From assembly GCA_039039985.1 (NCBI GenBank), contig JBCCOV010000006.1, positions 1 to 64,000 on the forward strand: 64,000 nt of DNA, read 5' to 3'. Shown one piece after another: positions 35,582 to 44,907 of the stretch. The stretch comes from JBCBWG01 sp039039985. Its GTDB lineage: Bacteria; Pseudomonadota; Alphaproteobacteria; Rhizobiales; Hyphomicrobiaceae. The stretch's first letter is position 1. Every line of letters begins with the position of its first letter. The notes under the pieces were generated by a model. It was not told where the DNA came from. It ran no database searches and saw only the letters and a list, made by a program, of their open reading frames with translations. Made by a program: the position numbers and the translations under genes.

Positions 35582-36490
35582 ATGGACCGACTGCGGGAGC
35601 TGGAAGTGTTTGTGGCGGTTGTGGATGCGGGGAGCTTCGCGAGCGCGGGGCGCAAGATGAACATGTCACCGCCTGCGGTAACCCGCGCCATGACCTCGCT
35701 GGAAGAGCGATTGGGGACACGCCTTCTCACCCGAACAACCCGGCGACTGAGCCTGACCGAGGCCGGTCAACGGTTCCTGCTGCGCGCGCGACGCCTGCTG
35801 TCCGAACTTGAGGACGCAGAGCAAGATGTCATCGGGCAATCACAAACACCGAGCGGCCATTTGACGATTACGGCGTCTGTGACGTTCGGCCGGCTCGCGC
35901 TGATGCGCATCACGGCGGACTTTCTTGCAGCTCATCCCCGCATTACGGCGTCGCTCGTTTTGGTCGACCGGGTCGTCGATCTCGTTGAGGAGGGAATCGA
36001 CGTCGGGGTACGCATCGGACGCTTGCCCGATTCCAGTATTATTGCGCGGCGCATTGGCGAGGTCCGTCGGCTTCTGGTGGCGAGCCCGGACTATCTCGCG
36101 AAACGAGGTACTCCGGAGACGCCCACTGATCTGAAGCTGCACAGCGTCATCGGGTACACTGGCCTTATGGCAGGACGTGAACTCGCACTTGTTCAGGACG
36201 AGGCATCCAAGACCGTAGCAGTACAGCCGTCGCTTGAAGTCAATGATGCGGCGGCGGCATTGTGCGCGGCCGAGGCCGGGCATGGCATCACCAACGCATT
36301 TTGCTATCTTGCTGGCGCCAGTATACGGGCAGGGCGCGTAAGCCCGGTCTTGGAGGCGTACTGGCCGGCAACGTCTCCTGTACACATCGTCTATCCGGAC
36401 TCTCGTCTTCTCGCAGCAAAAGTCCGCGCATTTGTCGATTGGAGCGCACCGCGCCTGGCAACCGAGCTGTTGCAGCTGTCAGAACGGTAA
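35582..36490 (+). CDS. LysR-family transcriptional regulator
   Basis: This 302-residue regulator starts MDRLRELEVFVAVVDAGSFA. The helix-turn-helix follows in NMSPPAVTRAMTSLEERLG and TRLLTRTTRRLSLTEAG. A standard LTTR effector domain follows (GHLTITASVTFGRLALMRI, GRLPDSSIIARRIGEVRRL). The start has an AGGAGG-like site just before it. It is divergent from the MBL-fold hydrolase across 162 bp, which suggests local control of that gene. Confidence 0.92.
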   Translation: MDRLRELEVFVAVVDAGSFASAGRKMNMSPPAVTRAMTSLEERLGTRLLTRTTRRLSLTEAGQRFLLRARRLLSELEDAEQDVIGQSQTPSGHLTITASVTFGRLALMRITADFLAAHPRITASLVLVDRVVDLVEEGIDVGVRIGRLPDSSIIARRIGEVRRLLVASPDYLAKRGTPETPTDLKLHSVIGYTGLMAGRELALVQDEASKTVAVQPSLEVNDAAAALCAAEAGHGITNAFCYLAGASIRAGRVSPVLEAYWPATSPVHIVYPDSRLLAAKVRAFVDWSAPRLATELLQLSER

Positions 36491-36642
36491 TGCGCAGGGC
36501 TCGCTGAACTGCCAGACACGCTTGAGCCTAGCAGCAGCAGCTCCGGCGTTAAGCCTTCACGTTCACGTGAACGTCGCAACGGATCATGGCATCAACAGAT
36601 CGCGAACGCCATTTCGGCAACAAACGAGATGGAGCAGGACCT

Positions 36643-37677
36643 ATGACACATTCAGTGACGCGGCGCGGCGTTTTGGTCGGCGGAACAGCTGCAGCGTTGT
36701 CCGGCACACCGGTTTTCTCATCCCTGGCTTCCGCGCCTCAGCCGCTTATGGACGCAGGCGAACTCACCGCGCGTGTGATGCGCTTCCTGGCCATGCTCGA
36801 CACGCAAAAAAAGACACAGGCGAGCTTCGACTGGAATGGACGAGCGTGGCGCCGCTGGAACTACTTTGGCGGCGGTCGGTTTATCAAGCCGGGCTTGAGG
36901 CTTGAGCAGATGTCGGAGACCGAGAAAGACGCTACGTGGAGCATTCTTTCAGCGGTCTTGTCTCCGGAAGGCCTGACCAAAGCCAAGAGCGTCATGCTCC
37001 TGCAGGACATCTTGGCAGCGGCAGGTAACGGGCGCGGCCAAAGGTCCTCGCAGCGTTTTTCGGTTGCGATTTTTGGCACACCGGGACCGCAAACGGCCTG
37101 GGGGCTTCGTCTGGAGGGCCATCACCTCTCGTTGTCGTTCTCCGTGCGCAACAATCGGCTGGTTTCAGTGACGCCGGCAGCATTCGCGGCGCTTCCCAAT
37201 CGGGTTATGAGCGGCGGTCATAAAGGACTTTACACCCTCGAAGCCGAAGAGACGCTTGCACGGCGTCTGCAAGCGGATCTCGCCCCACGTCTGCAAGCCC
37301 GCGCGCAACTGAGTGAGGGCCGCCTGTTCAACATTCTCTCCTATGCGGGTCGCGAGCGGTCCAATACCGAACAGGTTGGCCTTGCCGCAGCCGATATGAC
37401 TGACGGACAACGCAGCGTACTCCGCCAGCTCATCGAGACGTATGCCGTTGCACCCTATGTAAGTGATCTCGCGAAGGCGCAACAGTCGCGCCTGAAGCAA
37501 ACAGATCTCGCAAGCGTTCATTTTGCTTGGTACGGACCCAATCAGGCTGAGCAATCGTTCGGGTACCGGATCATTGCCGACAAGTTTGTCATTGAACTGG
37601 GCTGCATCGACCGCAAGGCGCAGCATCTCCATCCCGTCTATCATGACTTGGAGAATACGCTTGGAACGAGCGCGTGA
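36643..37677 (+). CDS. DUF3500-like exported protein
   Basis: A 344-residue protein with a twin-arginine type signal (VTRRGVLVGGTAAALSG). The mature part resembles DUF3500: ASFDWNGRAWRRWNYFGG, RFSVAIFGTPGPQTAWGLR, LEGHHLSLSFSV and the C-terminal VHFAWYGPNQAEQSFGYRI. Function unknown. The ATG at 36643 has GGAG 8 bp upstream. It is 50 bp upstream of the haloalkane dehalogenase gene on the same strand and may be co-transcribed with it. Confidence 0.78.
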   Translation: MTHSVTRRGVLVGGTAAALSGTPVFSSLASAPQPLMDAGELTARVMRFLAMLDTQKKTQASFDWNGRAWRRWNYFGGGRFIKPGLRLEQMSETEKDATWSILSAVLSPEGLTKAKSVMLLQDILAAAGNGRGQRSSQRFSVAIFGTPGPQTAWGLRLEGHHLSLSFSVRNNRLVSVTPAAFAALPNRVMSGGHKGLYTLEAEETLARRLQADLAPRLQARAQLSEGRLFNILSYAGRERSNTEQVGLAAADMTDGQRSVLRQLIETYAVAPYVSDLAKAQQSRLKQTDLASVHFAWYGPNQAEQSFGYRIIADKFVIELGCIDRKAQHLHPVYHDLENTLGTSA

Positions 37678-37727
37678 CTGGCGGACCGCGATCGTAGCTG
37701 CCGATACCACTGAGGAGGATGCTGTCC

Positions 37728-38621
37728 ATGCCGATGTTAAGCGACCCGTTTGGTCCGAAACGAACCATAGACGTCGATGGACGCAAAATGGCGTGCATCG
37801 ATTCCGGCGATGGACCAGCGATCGTGTTCCAACACGGTAACCCGACCTCCTCGTATCTTTGGCGCAATGTCATGCCGCATTGCGACGGGCTCGGCCGCCT
37901 GATCGCATGTGATCTCATCGGCATGGGCGATAGCGAGAAACTGCCACACTCCGGGTCGGGGCGCTATACCTACGTCGAGCAGCGTCAGTACCTGTTTGCG
38001 CTGTGGGATCAGCTGGATCTCGGCAATGACGTTATTCTCGTGCTGCACGATTGGGGATCTGCGCTTGGGTTCGACTGGGCACGGCGGAACCCGGACAGGG
38101 TCCAAGGCATCGTCTACATGGAGGCCATTGTTCAACCCATCACGTGGCAGGACTGGCCCGAAGATGCGCGCAGAGTTTTTCAGGCATTCCGTTCGGACGC
38201 CGGCGAGGAAATGGTACTGGACAAGAACGTGTTTGTTGAGCGGGTCCTTCCGAGCGCGGTGATGCGCGCCTTGAGCGACGACGAAATGGCCGAGTACCGT
38301 AGGCCGTTTCGAGACGCTGGTGAATCGCGCCGTCCGACGCTGACATGGCCGCGACAAATCCCAATTGAGGGCGAGCCGGCCGACGTCGTCAAGATCGTCC
38401 AAGATTACAGCGCATGGCTGGCCGACAGCGACGTTGCAAAACTGTTCATCAACGCAGAGCCCGGATCCATCCTGACGGGGCGTCAGCGGGAATTCTGTCG
38501 GACATGGCCCAATCAGAGCGAAACAACTGTGAAGGGCACGCACTTCATTCAAGAAGATAGCCCGGATGAGATTGGCAGCGCGGTTGCCGATTTTGTTCGG
38601 TCGCTGCGTCAGATCGGCTAA
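37728..38621 (+). CDS. linB: Haloalkane dehalogenase, LinB-like (HLD-II)
   Basis: This 297-residue alpha/beta hydrolase cleaves carbon-halogen bonds. With the ATG at 37728 (GGAGG 9 bp upstream) residues fall on LinB numbering: Asn38 in FQHGNPTSSYLWRN, nucleophile Asp108 and halide Trp109 in VLHDWGSALGF, Glu132 in VYMEAI, and the base histidine in GTHFIQEDSPDEI. Large stretches match LinB of Sphingobium as I remember it. The tunnel-mouth residue 177 is Ala here (Leu in LinB), which may widen access. No lin or other dehalogenation genes surround it. An earlier ATG (37719) lies on the ribosome-binding site. Confidence 0.93.
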   Translation: MPMLSDPFGPKRTIDVDGRKMACIDSGDGPAIVFQHGNPTSSYLWRNVMPHCDGLGRLIACDLIGMGDSEKLPHSGSGRYTYVEQRQYLFALWDQLDLGNDVILVLHDWGSALGFDWARRNPDRVQGIVYMEAIVQPITWQDWPEDARRVFQAFRSDAGEEMVLDKNVFVERVLPSAVMRALSDDEMAEYRRPFRDAGESRRPTLTWPRQIPIEGEPADVVKIVQDYSAWLADSDVAKLFINAEPGSILTGRQREFCRTWPNQSETTVKGTHFIQEDSPDEIGSAVADFVRSLRQIG

Positions 38622-38626
38622 GTAAG

Positions 38627-39697
38627 TCAGCTATCGCGCGGCACGTGCTTTTTCGCCGGCGCCAGTCCGGAGAAGAGTCCGTCGAGATCCAGTGTCGATC
38701 CGACACCGATTTGCTCGAAGTTATCGTTGATCCATCGGTCGGCGGCGTTTCGGCCGATGTCGCGCAGATGGGTGAGAAACGTCCAATCGGTATTCAGCTT
38801 CGATGAGGCACTGAATTGCCGCATCGCCTTGCGCGATTCAATCATATGAATGTTCATGCGACGGCTGCGCACCGTGTCGCCATGGCCCGTGTCGACAAGC
38901 TCGTCGATCAACTTGATCATGCGTAGTTCTTTGAGCAGCGACGCATTGAATGTGATTTCATTGACGCGGTTTAGAATGTCACGCGCCGTGCGCGGCTCGC
39001 CCGCGCGATGGACGGGGTTGATTTGCACGATGACGATGTCATCGCTTGCGCTCGTTTCCATGAATGGCAGCAGCACCGGGTTGCCCATGTATCCGCCGTC
39101 CCAGAAATACTCACCATCGATTTCGACGGCGTGGAACATGAATGGCAGGCAAGCGGATGCCATAATCACATCGAGATCAATTTCGTCACGTGAGAAAATA
39201 CGGACGCGGCCCGTTTCAACATTTGTCGCGGAGATATAGACTTCCATGTCTTGCGCGGCCCGTACCCGCTCAAAGTCGACAAAGTCGTTCACCAGATCAC
39301 GCAATGGATTCATACGGGTCGGATTCAGATCGTAGGGCGACGCCAGCCGATTGATCAAATCCATGATCACATAGCCGGGCGACGAGTCGAGTGAGAAATT
39401 GTTGGTCGCTCTGTCCAGGGGCGTGACCTGAAACGGGCTGAGCATTCCGGCGTTGGAGACCGATCGCCAGAAGCGCTCAAGCTCAACGCGCGCGCCATCA
39501 CCGCCACCATCATACATCCCCATGGCCGCGACGGCTGCGTTCATGGCGCCGGCACTCGTGCCGGAAATCGCATCGATCCAGATCCGCCCATCTTCGAAAA
39601 TCTTGTCGAGGACGCCCCACGTGAACGCCCCGTGTGCGCCACCGCCCTGCAGCGCCAGATTGACGGACTTGATATGCTTCGATGTTCGCTCGGCCAT
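38627..39697 (-). CDS. Patatin-like phospholipase
   Basis: This 356-residue protein has the patatin core near its start: oxyanion motif LALQGGGAHGAF, nucleophile Ser in ISGTSAGAMNAA (GxSxG), and catalytic Asp in WDGGYMGNPVLLPFM (DGG). The C-terminal 90 residues are helical. I chose the ATG at 39697 with a GAGAG site; the open frame extends upstream but overlaps the DUF188 gene. The stop lies 5 bp from the convergent linB-like gene stop. Cytoplasmic phospholipase or lipid hydrolase is the family role. Confidence 0.88.
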   Translation of the reverse strand: MAERTSKHIKSVNLALQGGGAHGAFTWGVLDKIFEDGRIWIDAISGTSAGAMNAAVAAMGMYDGGGDGARVELERFWRSVSNAGMLSPFQVTPLDRATNNFSLDSSPGYVIMDLINRLASPYDLNPTRMNPLRDLVNDFVDFERVRAAQDMEVYISATNVETGRVRIFSRDEIDLDVIMASACLPFMFHAVEIDGEYFWDGGYMGNPVLLPFMETSASDDIVIVQINPVHRAGEPRTARDILNRVNEITFNASLLKELRMIKLIDELVDTGHGDTVRSRRMNIHMIESRKAMRQFSASSKLNTDWTFLTHLRDIGRNAADRWINDNFEQIGVGSTLDLDGLFSGLAPAKKHVPRDS

Positions 39698-39761
39698 GTC
39701 ACTCTCTTCAGTCAGTCTTACGTAACGAGTCTGCAATATGCCGGCACCGGCGTGACCGATA

Positions 39762-40214
39762 TCAACTCTGCTGTCGCTTGATGGACTGAACTGCATTTTC
39801 CAGGGTTTGAAGAAAACGCGAGCGATCCTCTCGACGAAACGGCGCATTGTAACCGCCGCCTTGGCCCGTTTCGCGGAGATGTTGGCGCAGCTCACGGCTT
39901 GCCAAAGCCATGCCGATATTGGTTTGATCGAATGGCTTTCCAGTGGGGCCAATCGCTTGCCCACCCGCATCGAGGCAGCGCTTCGCGAGCGGAATATCCT
40001 GCGTGATACAGATGTCGTTTGCGCCAATCCGTTCCGCGATCCAATCATCGGCCACATCGGGGCCATCCGGAACGATGATCCGCTCAATCAGATGGCTGCG
40101 GGGGAGTGGCCCGAGTTGGTTGGACACGAACACGGCCGTCAGACCGTGACGTTCGGCAACGCGCACGATTTCCTCTTTGACCGGACAGGCATCGGCGTCA
40201 ACGTAGATTTTCAT
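39762..40214 (-). CDS. YaiI/YqxD family protein (DUF188)
   Basis: This 150-residue protein starts MKIYVDADACPVKEEIVRV, the typical DUF188 opening. It contains PDGPDVADDWIAERI and ITQDIPLAKRCLDAGGQAI. The fold resembles PIN/NYN nucleases with conserved Asp residues, but no function is established. It precedes the patatin gene by 64 bp on the same strand. Confidence 0.92.
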   Translation of the reverse strand: MKIYVDADACPVKEEIVRVAERHGLTAVFVSNQLGPLPRSHLIERIIVPDGPDVADDWIAERIGANDICITQDIPLAKRCLDAGGQAIGPTGKPFDQTNIGMALASRELRQHLRETGQGGGYNAPFRREDRSRFLQTLENAVQSIKRQQS

Positions 40215-40410
40215 CCCGCGGATCTGGCAGACGAATGACGAGGACTCAAGTCAAATATGGTGTTTGTGACTCAAGCGACGAACCAGGCTGCCGGCATCAA
40301 TCCATCACGCGCGAAATCAATCGGTGGTTTACGCCGACCGATCGCAATGCACATATTTAAGCGAACGGCGACCTACGGGTTGCAGCGCGTTTGTCACTGG
40401 AGGCTATCGA

Positions 40411-41442
40411 TTGGCGACGACACCACAACCTGCAATGTCGGCGAATCCGCGTTCCGGCCGTCGGGTTTTTGTCCTCGGCGCGACGGGCACGATCGGGCGC
40501 GCCGTGGTCGCGGAGTTGCTTGCCAGTCGATATGACGTCACGTGTTTTGTGCGCCAGCGCGCCGACGCGGCAGGTTCGCTCAGTCCTGCGGAGGTCCAAG
40601 ACCGCTTGAGCGGTGCGGCCATCCGGTATGGCAATCCCATCGACGCAGCGTCGCTTGTGCGCGACGGGTTCGCCGGAGAGCGTTACGACGTTTTGGTGTC
40701 GTGCCTTGCCTCGCGTACGGGCCACCCGGCTGATGCCTGGGCGGTTGATTATCATGGACACGTCGCAGCCTTGGCTGCCGCACAGGAGGCCGGCGTTCAG
40801 CACATGGTCCTGTTGTCTGCGATTTGTGTGCAATGGCCGCAACTCGCATTCCAGCACGCCAAGCTGAAGTTCGAACAAGAACTCATGCAGTCCGGACTAC
40901 GTTACGCGATTGTCCGGCCAACAGCCTACTTCAAATCGCTGTCGGGACAGCTCAAACGCGTTCAGGACGGAAAGCCATACCTTCTGTTTGGCGATGGCCA
41001 GTTGACCGCGTGCAAGCCGATCAGCGATCGGGATCTCGCCCGTTACATCGTCAGCTGCCTGGAAGACTCATCGTGCCGGAATGCGGTTTTGCCGATTGGT
41101 GGACCGGGCCCGGCAATCACCCCGCTGGAGCAAGGCCGGCAGTTGTTTCGGATGGTTGGCCGCAAACCGAAGTTTCGCCATCTGCCTGTCGCCGTGCTGG
41201 ATTGGATTGTGGGCGCGTTGAGCGTTCTCGGGCGTGTGAGCCCTGCTTTGGCCGATAAGGCTGAACTCGCACGGATCGGCCGATACTACGCCACGCAGTC
41301 CATGCTCGTTCGCGACCCAGCAACAGGCGTCTACAGCGCCGATGCCACACCGTCCTTCGGATCGGACCGCCTGTTTGACTATTACGCCGAACTCCTCAGC
41401 GGACGTCTCTCTGATGAGCGTGGCGATCATGCGGTTCTTTAA
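40411..41442 (+). CDS. bciA: Divinyl (proto)chlorophyllide a 8-vinyl reductase, BciA-type
   Basis: This 343-residue SDR-like protein binds NADPH through VFVLGATGTIGRAVVAELLA. It carries stretches I associate with BciA: SCLASRTGHPADAWAVDYHG, LLSAICVQWPQLAFQHAKLK, FKSLSGQLKRV, FGDGQLTACKPISDRDLA and VLPIGGPGPAITPLEQG. BciA reduces the C8 vinyl group in bacteriochlorophyll synthesis. The TTG at 40411 has an excellent GGAGG (40399-40403) 7 bp upstream and is preferred; an ATG at 40435 is possible. No other photosynthesis genes are in the window. Confidence 0.85.
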   Translation: MATTPQPAMSANPRSGRRVFVLGATGTIGRAVVAELLASRYDVTCFVRQRADAAGSLSPAEVQDRLSGAAIRYGNPIDAASLVRDGFAGERYDVLVSCLASRTGHPADAWAVDYHGHVAALAAAQEAGVQHMVLLSAICVQWPQLAFQHAKLKFEQELMQSGLRYAIVRPTAYFKSLSGQLKRVQDGKPYLLFGDGQLTACKPISDRDLARYIVSCLEDSSCRNAVLPIGGPGPAITPLEQGRQLFRMVGRKPKFRHLPVAVLDWIVGALSVLGRVSPALADKAELARIGRYYATQSMLVRDPATGVYSADATPSFGSDRLFDYYAELLSGRLSDERGDHAVL

Positions 41443-41597
41443 TCTGTCGCGGGGTGATGCGCGGCGTCTAGCCCGGAGTGCTGCTCTGCGTTTCATAGAT
41501 TGCATCGCGGGCCGAATGGCGGGCATCTTGGAGATTGATCCGGCGGGCGACGGCAGATCGCTGTGCACGGGCAGGAGGAAGCGGGGAGGCGTGCGCC

Positions 41598-43205
41598 GTG
41601 ACGAGGACACTCAAATACTGGGGTTGGGGCTACGAAGGAGACGGTCTTGGCCCGACCGATGTGACAGCACTGCTAACGACCTTCGCAGACGGATATGGCA
41701 TCAGGCCGAGCGACGACGGTGCCTTCCCGGCACTGGCGGACATTACCTTGCCGGCGCCGCGTCTTAATCCACCGGCCAAACTCGCACCGATATGCACGGC
41801 CGAGCCCTACGAACGTGTGCTTCACGCCTTTGGTCAGTCGCAGCCGGATTCCATTCGCATCTACATGGGGGACGTCGCGCACGCGCCGGATGTGGTCGCC
41901 TACCCGAACACGGACGACGACATTGCCGCGCTCTACGATTGGTGCGGCACTGTCGGTGCTGCCCTGATCCCGTTCGGCGCCGGCTCGTCGGTCGTCGGCG
42001 GCGTCACCAGCGATGTCGGCTCGGGCTTCAACGGCACCGTGACGGTTGACATGAGCCGCATGAACCGCGTGCTTGAAGTTGACGATGTCAGTCGCGCAGC
42101 ACGGATTCAAGGTGGCGCGCGGGGGCCGGAACTCGAGCAACAACTGAAGCCGAGCGGTCTGACGCTACGACACTTTCCTCAGAGCTTTGAGCATTCAACA
42201 TTCGGCGGATGGGTGGCCACGCGTTCCGGCGGGCACTTTGCAACGCTCTATACCCACATCGACGATCTTGTCGAAAACATCTCGATGGTGTCACCCGCCG
42301 GACGGCTTGTCTCTCGCCGCTTGCCTGGGTCCGGAGCCGGCCCGAGCCCGGACCGTTTTATGCTCGGTTCCGAAGGCGCTCTTGGGATCATTACCGAAGG
42401 CTGGGTTCGGCTTCAGGGCCGGCCGACACACAAGGCGACGGCCGGCTTCCGCTTTCCGGATTTCCTAAAAGCAGCGCAGGCCGTCCGCGCCGTTGCGCAG
42501 GCGGGTCTCTTCCCTGCGAATGTGCGTATTGTCGACGGCGTAGAGCTCAACGTGAATGGCGCGGGTGATGGCTCGTTCACGCTGATGGTCGTATCATTCG
42601 AGAGCGCGGATCACCCGGTTGATGCCTGGATGGCGCGGGCGGAAGCGTGTTGTCGCGATCACGGCGGTACCGTCGACGTCGACTGGCGCAACAATCCGCA
42701 GGCCAACCTGCAGGGCGCCGTCGGGGCCTGGCGGTCCGCGTTTATCCGGATGCCGTACAATCGCGAAGCTCTGACGCCACGTGGGATCATCTCAGATACC
42801 TTCGAAACGGCAATAACGTGGGATCGCTTCGAAGCGTTTTATCACGCGATCCGACAGGCGACCGATGTCGCAATCCGCGATGTGACGGGCCAGCCCGGTG
42901 CCGTGTCCTGCCGCTTCAGCCACGCCTATCCGGATGGCCCGGCGCCATACTTCGCCTTCCATTGTCAGGGCCGCAAGGGTGGCATGCTTCAGCAGTGGCA
43001 AGCGATCAAGGCTGCCGTGTCCGATGCCGTGGTCCGCGAAGGTGGAACCATTACGCACCACCACGCGGTCGGTCGCGATCATCAACAATGGTACGAGCAG
43101 CAAAGGCCGGAGCTGTTCGGCGACGTCATTGCGGACGCAAAGCGGCGTCTGGATCCGAACGGCATTCTAAATCCCGGCGTGATTGTTGCCGCGAAGCCGG
43201 ACTGA
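41598..43205 (+). CDS. FAD-linked oxidase, alkyldihydroxyacetonephosphate synthase-like
   Basis: This 535-residue protein has a PCMH-type FAD domain (VAYPNTDDDIAALYDWCG, IPFGAGSSVVGGVTSDVG) and a cap domain ending THHHAVGRDHQQWYEQQ. The HHH motif is like the active-site histidines of AGPS, which swaps an acyl for an alkyl group in ether-lipid synthesis. The start KYWGWGYEG also fits AGPS. The GTG at 41598 follows GGGGAGG. Bacterial homologues are often only described as FAD oxidases, so the ether-lipid role is inference. Faces the SRPBCC-like gene with 5 bp between stops. Confidence 0.82.
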   Translation: MTRTLKYWGWGYEGDGLGPTDVTALLTTFADGYGIRPSDDGAFPALADITLPAPRLNPPAKLAPICTAEPYERVLHAFGQSQPDSIRIYMGDVAHAPDVVAYPNTDDDIAALYDWCGTVGAALIPFGAGSSVVGGVTSDVGSGFNGTVTVDMSRMNRVLEVDDVSRAARIQGGARGPELEQQLKPSGLTLRHFPQSFEHSTFGGWVATRSGGHFATLYTHIDDLVENISMVSPAGRLVSRRLPGSGAGPSPDRFMLGSEGALGIITEGWVRLQGRPTHKATAGFRFPDFLKAAQAVRAVAQAGLFPANVRIVDGVELNVNGAGDGSFTLMVVSFESADHPVDAWMARAEACCRDHGGTVDVDWRNNPQANLQGAVGAWRSAFIRMPYNREALTPRGIISDTFETAITWDRFEAFYHAIRQATDVAIRDVTGQPGAVSCRFSHAYPDGPAPYFAFHCQGRKGGMLQQWQAIKAAVSDAVVREGGTITHHHAVGRDHQQWYEQQRPELFGDVIADAKRRLDPNGILNPGVIVAAKPD

Positions 43206-43210
43206 TGACC

Positions 43211-43660
43211 TCAAGCAACCGTGTGGACGGAGCTTTGCAAACGTGACGCACCGCGCGATCGATGCCCGCGGCAGTAAACGTGTTGGGCAAAACGCGCGAC
43301 GAATGGGGTCTGCCATCCCGCGTCAATCGTAATCTGGTCGACCCAGGTCGCGCCATCGCCCGCTTCTGACACGCAGACCATGTGGCGCCACACACGAATG
43401 CCCTTGTGAGACTCGTGTGTCAGAAGAATGCGGTTTTCCAAATCAAGGTGCGCAACGTAGATGGTATGGCGGCGAACGGGCAGCACGCCCCAGAACCGAA
43501 TGTCTGTGCGGTAGGTTTCAGCTTCGGCATAGGAACCTGTGGTCGGCAAGCCGTCATAGTATGCAACACCGCTCATCGCGGCTCTGATTTCAGAGAACTG
43601 GATGGCGCGCTTGAACACCGAGGTTGGAACCTCGCCGTAGCCGGCCGTGATATCAATCAC
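43211..43660 (-). CDS. SRPBCC-like ligand-binding protein
   Basis: A 149-residue protein with the look of a START/SRPBCC helix-grip fold: EVPTSVFKRAIQFSEIRAAM at the start, then strands YRTDIRFWGVLPVRRHTIYV and ILLTHESHKGIRVWRHMVCV, and the closing helix TPFVARFAQHVYCRGHRSR. The ligand is unknown. It is convergent with the AGPS-like gene and divergent from the renalase-like flavoprotein, across 201 bp. Confidence 0.7.
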   Translation of the reverse strand: MIDITAGYGEVPTSVFKRAIQFSEIRAAMSGVAYYDGLPTTGSYAEAETYRTDIRFWGVLPVRRHTIYVAHLDLENRILLTHESHKGIRVWRHMVCVSEAGDGATWVDQITIDAGWQTPFVARFAQHVYCRGHRSRGASRLQSSVHTVA

Positions 43661-43861
43661 ATGCGGAATAGATCTCCTCCCTGAGAATCAAGGGTCTGGC
43701 CAGGTGCCTACCAGGCAATCGGCTGTTTGCGCATCGGCCAAATCCAACACGACCGAGTTGATCATGCTATAGCCAATCGACGATTGAACCGGCAAGTCGA
43801 CGATCCAAGACAGGAGCGCTGCCGTTAGCGATTTCGATTGGGCACAACGGATACGCGAGCC

Positions 43862-44803
43862 ATGACAGAGACGATTGCGATTATTGGTGCGGGACTGGCC
43901 GGTCTGACGGCTGCGCGCAAGCTGAACGACTCCGGTTGTGATGTTGTCGTTTTCGAAAAGAGCCGCGGTCTCGGCGGGCGGATGGCCACGCGGCGGCAGG
44001 ATGGCTTTGCGTTTGACCATGGCGCGCAGTACTTCACTGTTAGAACGCCACAGTTTCAAACGGTCGTGGATACGTGGCTGACCGACGGTGCCGTCGCCGA
44101 ATGGGGACAGGGTCGGTACGTCGGCATGCCCGGAATGACCGCGCCGTGCCGGACGCTTGGCGATGGTCTTGTCGTCGAACGTCAGTGCGAGATCACGTGG
44201 CTCGCCCACAATGATGGAAAGTGGACGCTCGGCACGGCCGACGGGCCCAATAAGCACGCGTCCAACGGTGCGTTTTCGACCGTCATTCTTGCAGTTCCCG
44301 CCCCGCAAGCCGAACACCTCGTCGCAACGTCTCAGGTGATATTGGATGGATGTGACCAAGCACGATATGCGCCGTGTCTCGCACTCATGGCTGCGTTCCC
44401 GCAGAGGCTTGACACCGTCCCGGACTCTACAAAGCCCGACGGTGCCAACATCGGTTGGTTCGCGCGAAACGCCAGTAAGCCGGGGCGCGATCAGGAGATA
44501 GAGGCGTTCGTTGTTCACGCAACTCCGGCGTGGTCGGAGGCGCACCTTGAGTGTGAACGCGATGAGATCGCTCGCGCGTTGCTTGCAGAGTTTCAGTCGC
44601 TGACGGGCATCGATCAGACGCCCGACCTCCAGCTCGGACATCGTTGGCGCTACGCGTTGGTGAAAACGCCGGTTGGGCGGGCGTGCCTGTGGAACGACGC
44701 TGTCCGGTTAGGCGGATGCGGCGACTGGTGTCTTGGGGCGCGTGTCGAGTGTGCGTTTGAAAGCGGAAACGCAATGGCCGAAACGGTTCTTGCGCGCACC
44801 TGA
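43862..44803 (+). CDS. Renalase-like FAD-dependent amine oxidase
   Basis: This 313-residue flavoprotein starts TIAIIGAGLAGLTAARKL with EKSRGLGGRMATRR and FDHGAQYFTVRT. It has a short substrate domain and the C-terminal FAD motif VRLGGCGDWCLGARVECAF. This is the renalase/NAD(P)-binding amine-oxidase-like family. The reaction is unknown in bacteria apart from oxidation of isomeric NADH in renalase. I chose ATG 43862; an upstream ATG at 43838 would add eight residues. Confidence 0.85.
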   Translation: MTETIAIIGAGLAGLTAARKLNDSGCDVVVFEKSRGLGGRMATRRQDGFAFDHGAQYFTVRTPQFQTVVDTWLTDGAVAEWGQGRYVGMPGMTAPCRTLGDGLVVERQCEITWLAHNDGKWTLGTADGPNKHASNGAFSTVILAVPAPQAEHLVATSQVILDGCDQARYAPCLALMAAFPQRLDTVPDSTKPDGANIGWFARNASKPGRDQEIEAFVVHATPAWSEAHLECERDEIARALLAEFQSLTGIDQTPDLQLGHRWRYALVKTPVGRACLWNDAVRLGGCGDWCLGARVECAFESGNAMAETVLART

Positions 44804-44907
44804 TCTGAATGGGGCGGGTAGCGGCGGATCTAATGCGTGTCTCATTACGTGCGCCTCGCTCTAGCTTGTTTTCGCTCAAGGCTATTCCTCCCTGCGGTCG
44901 GGCCTCT

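Noticed and set aside
40411..43205. Part of a photosynthesis gene cluster
   Set aside because: Only a bciA-like gene is present; no bch, crt, puf or puh genes are in the window.
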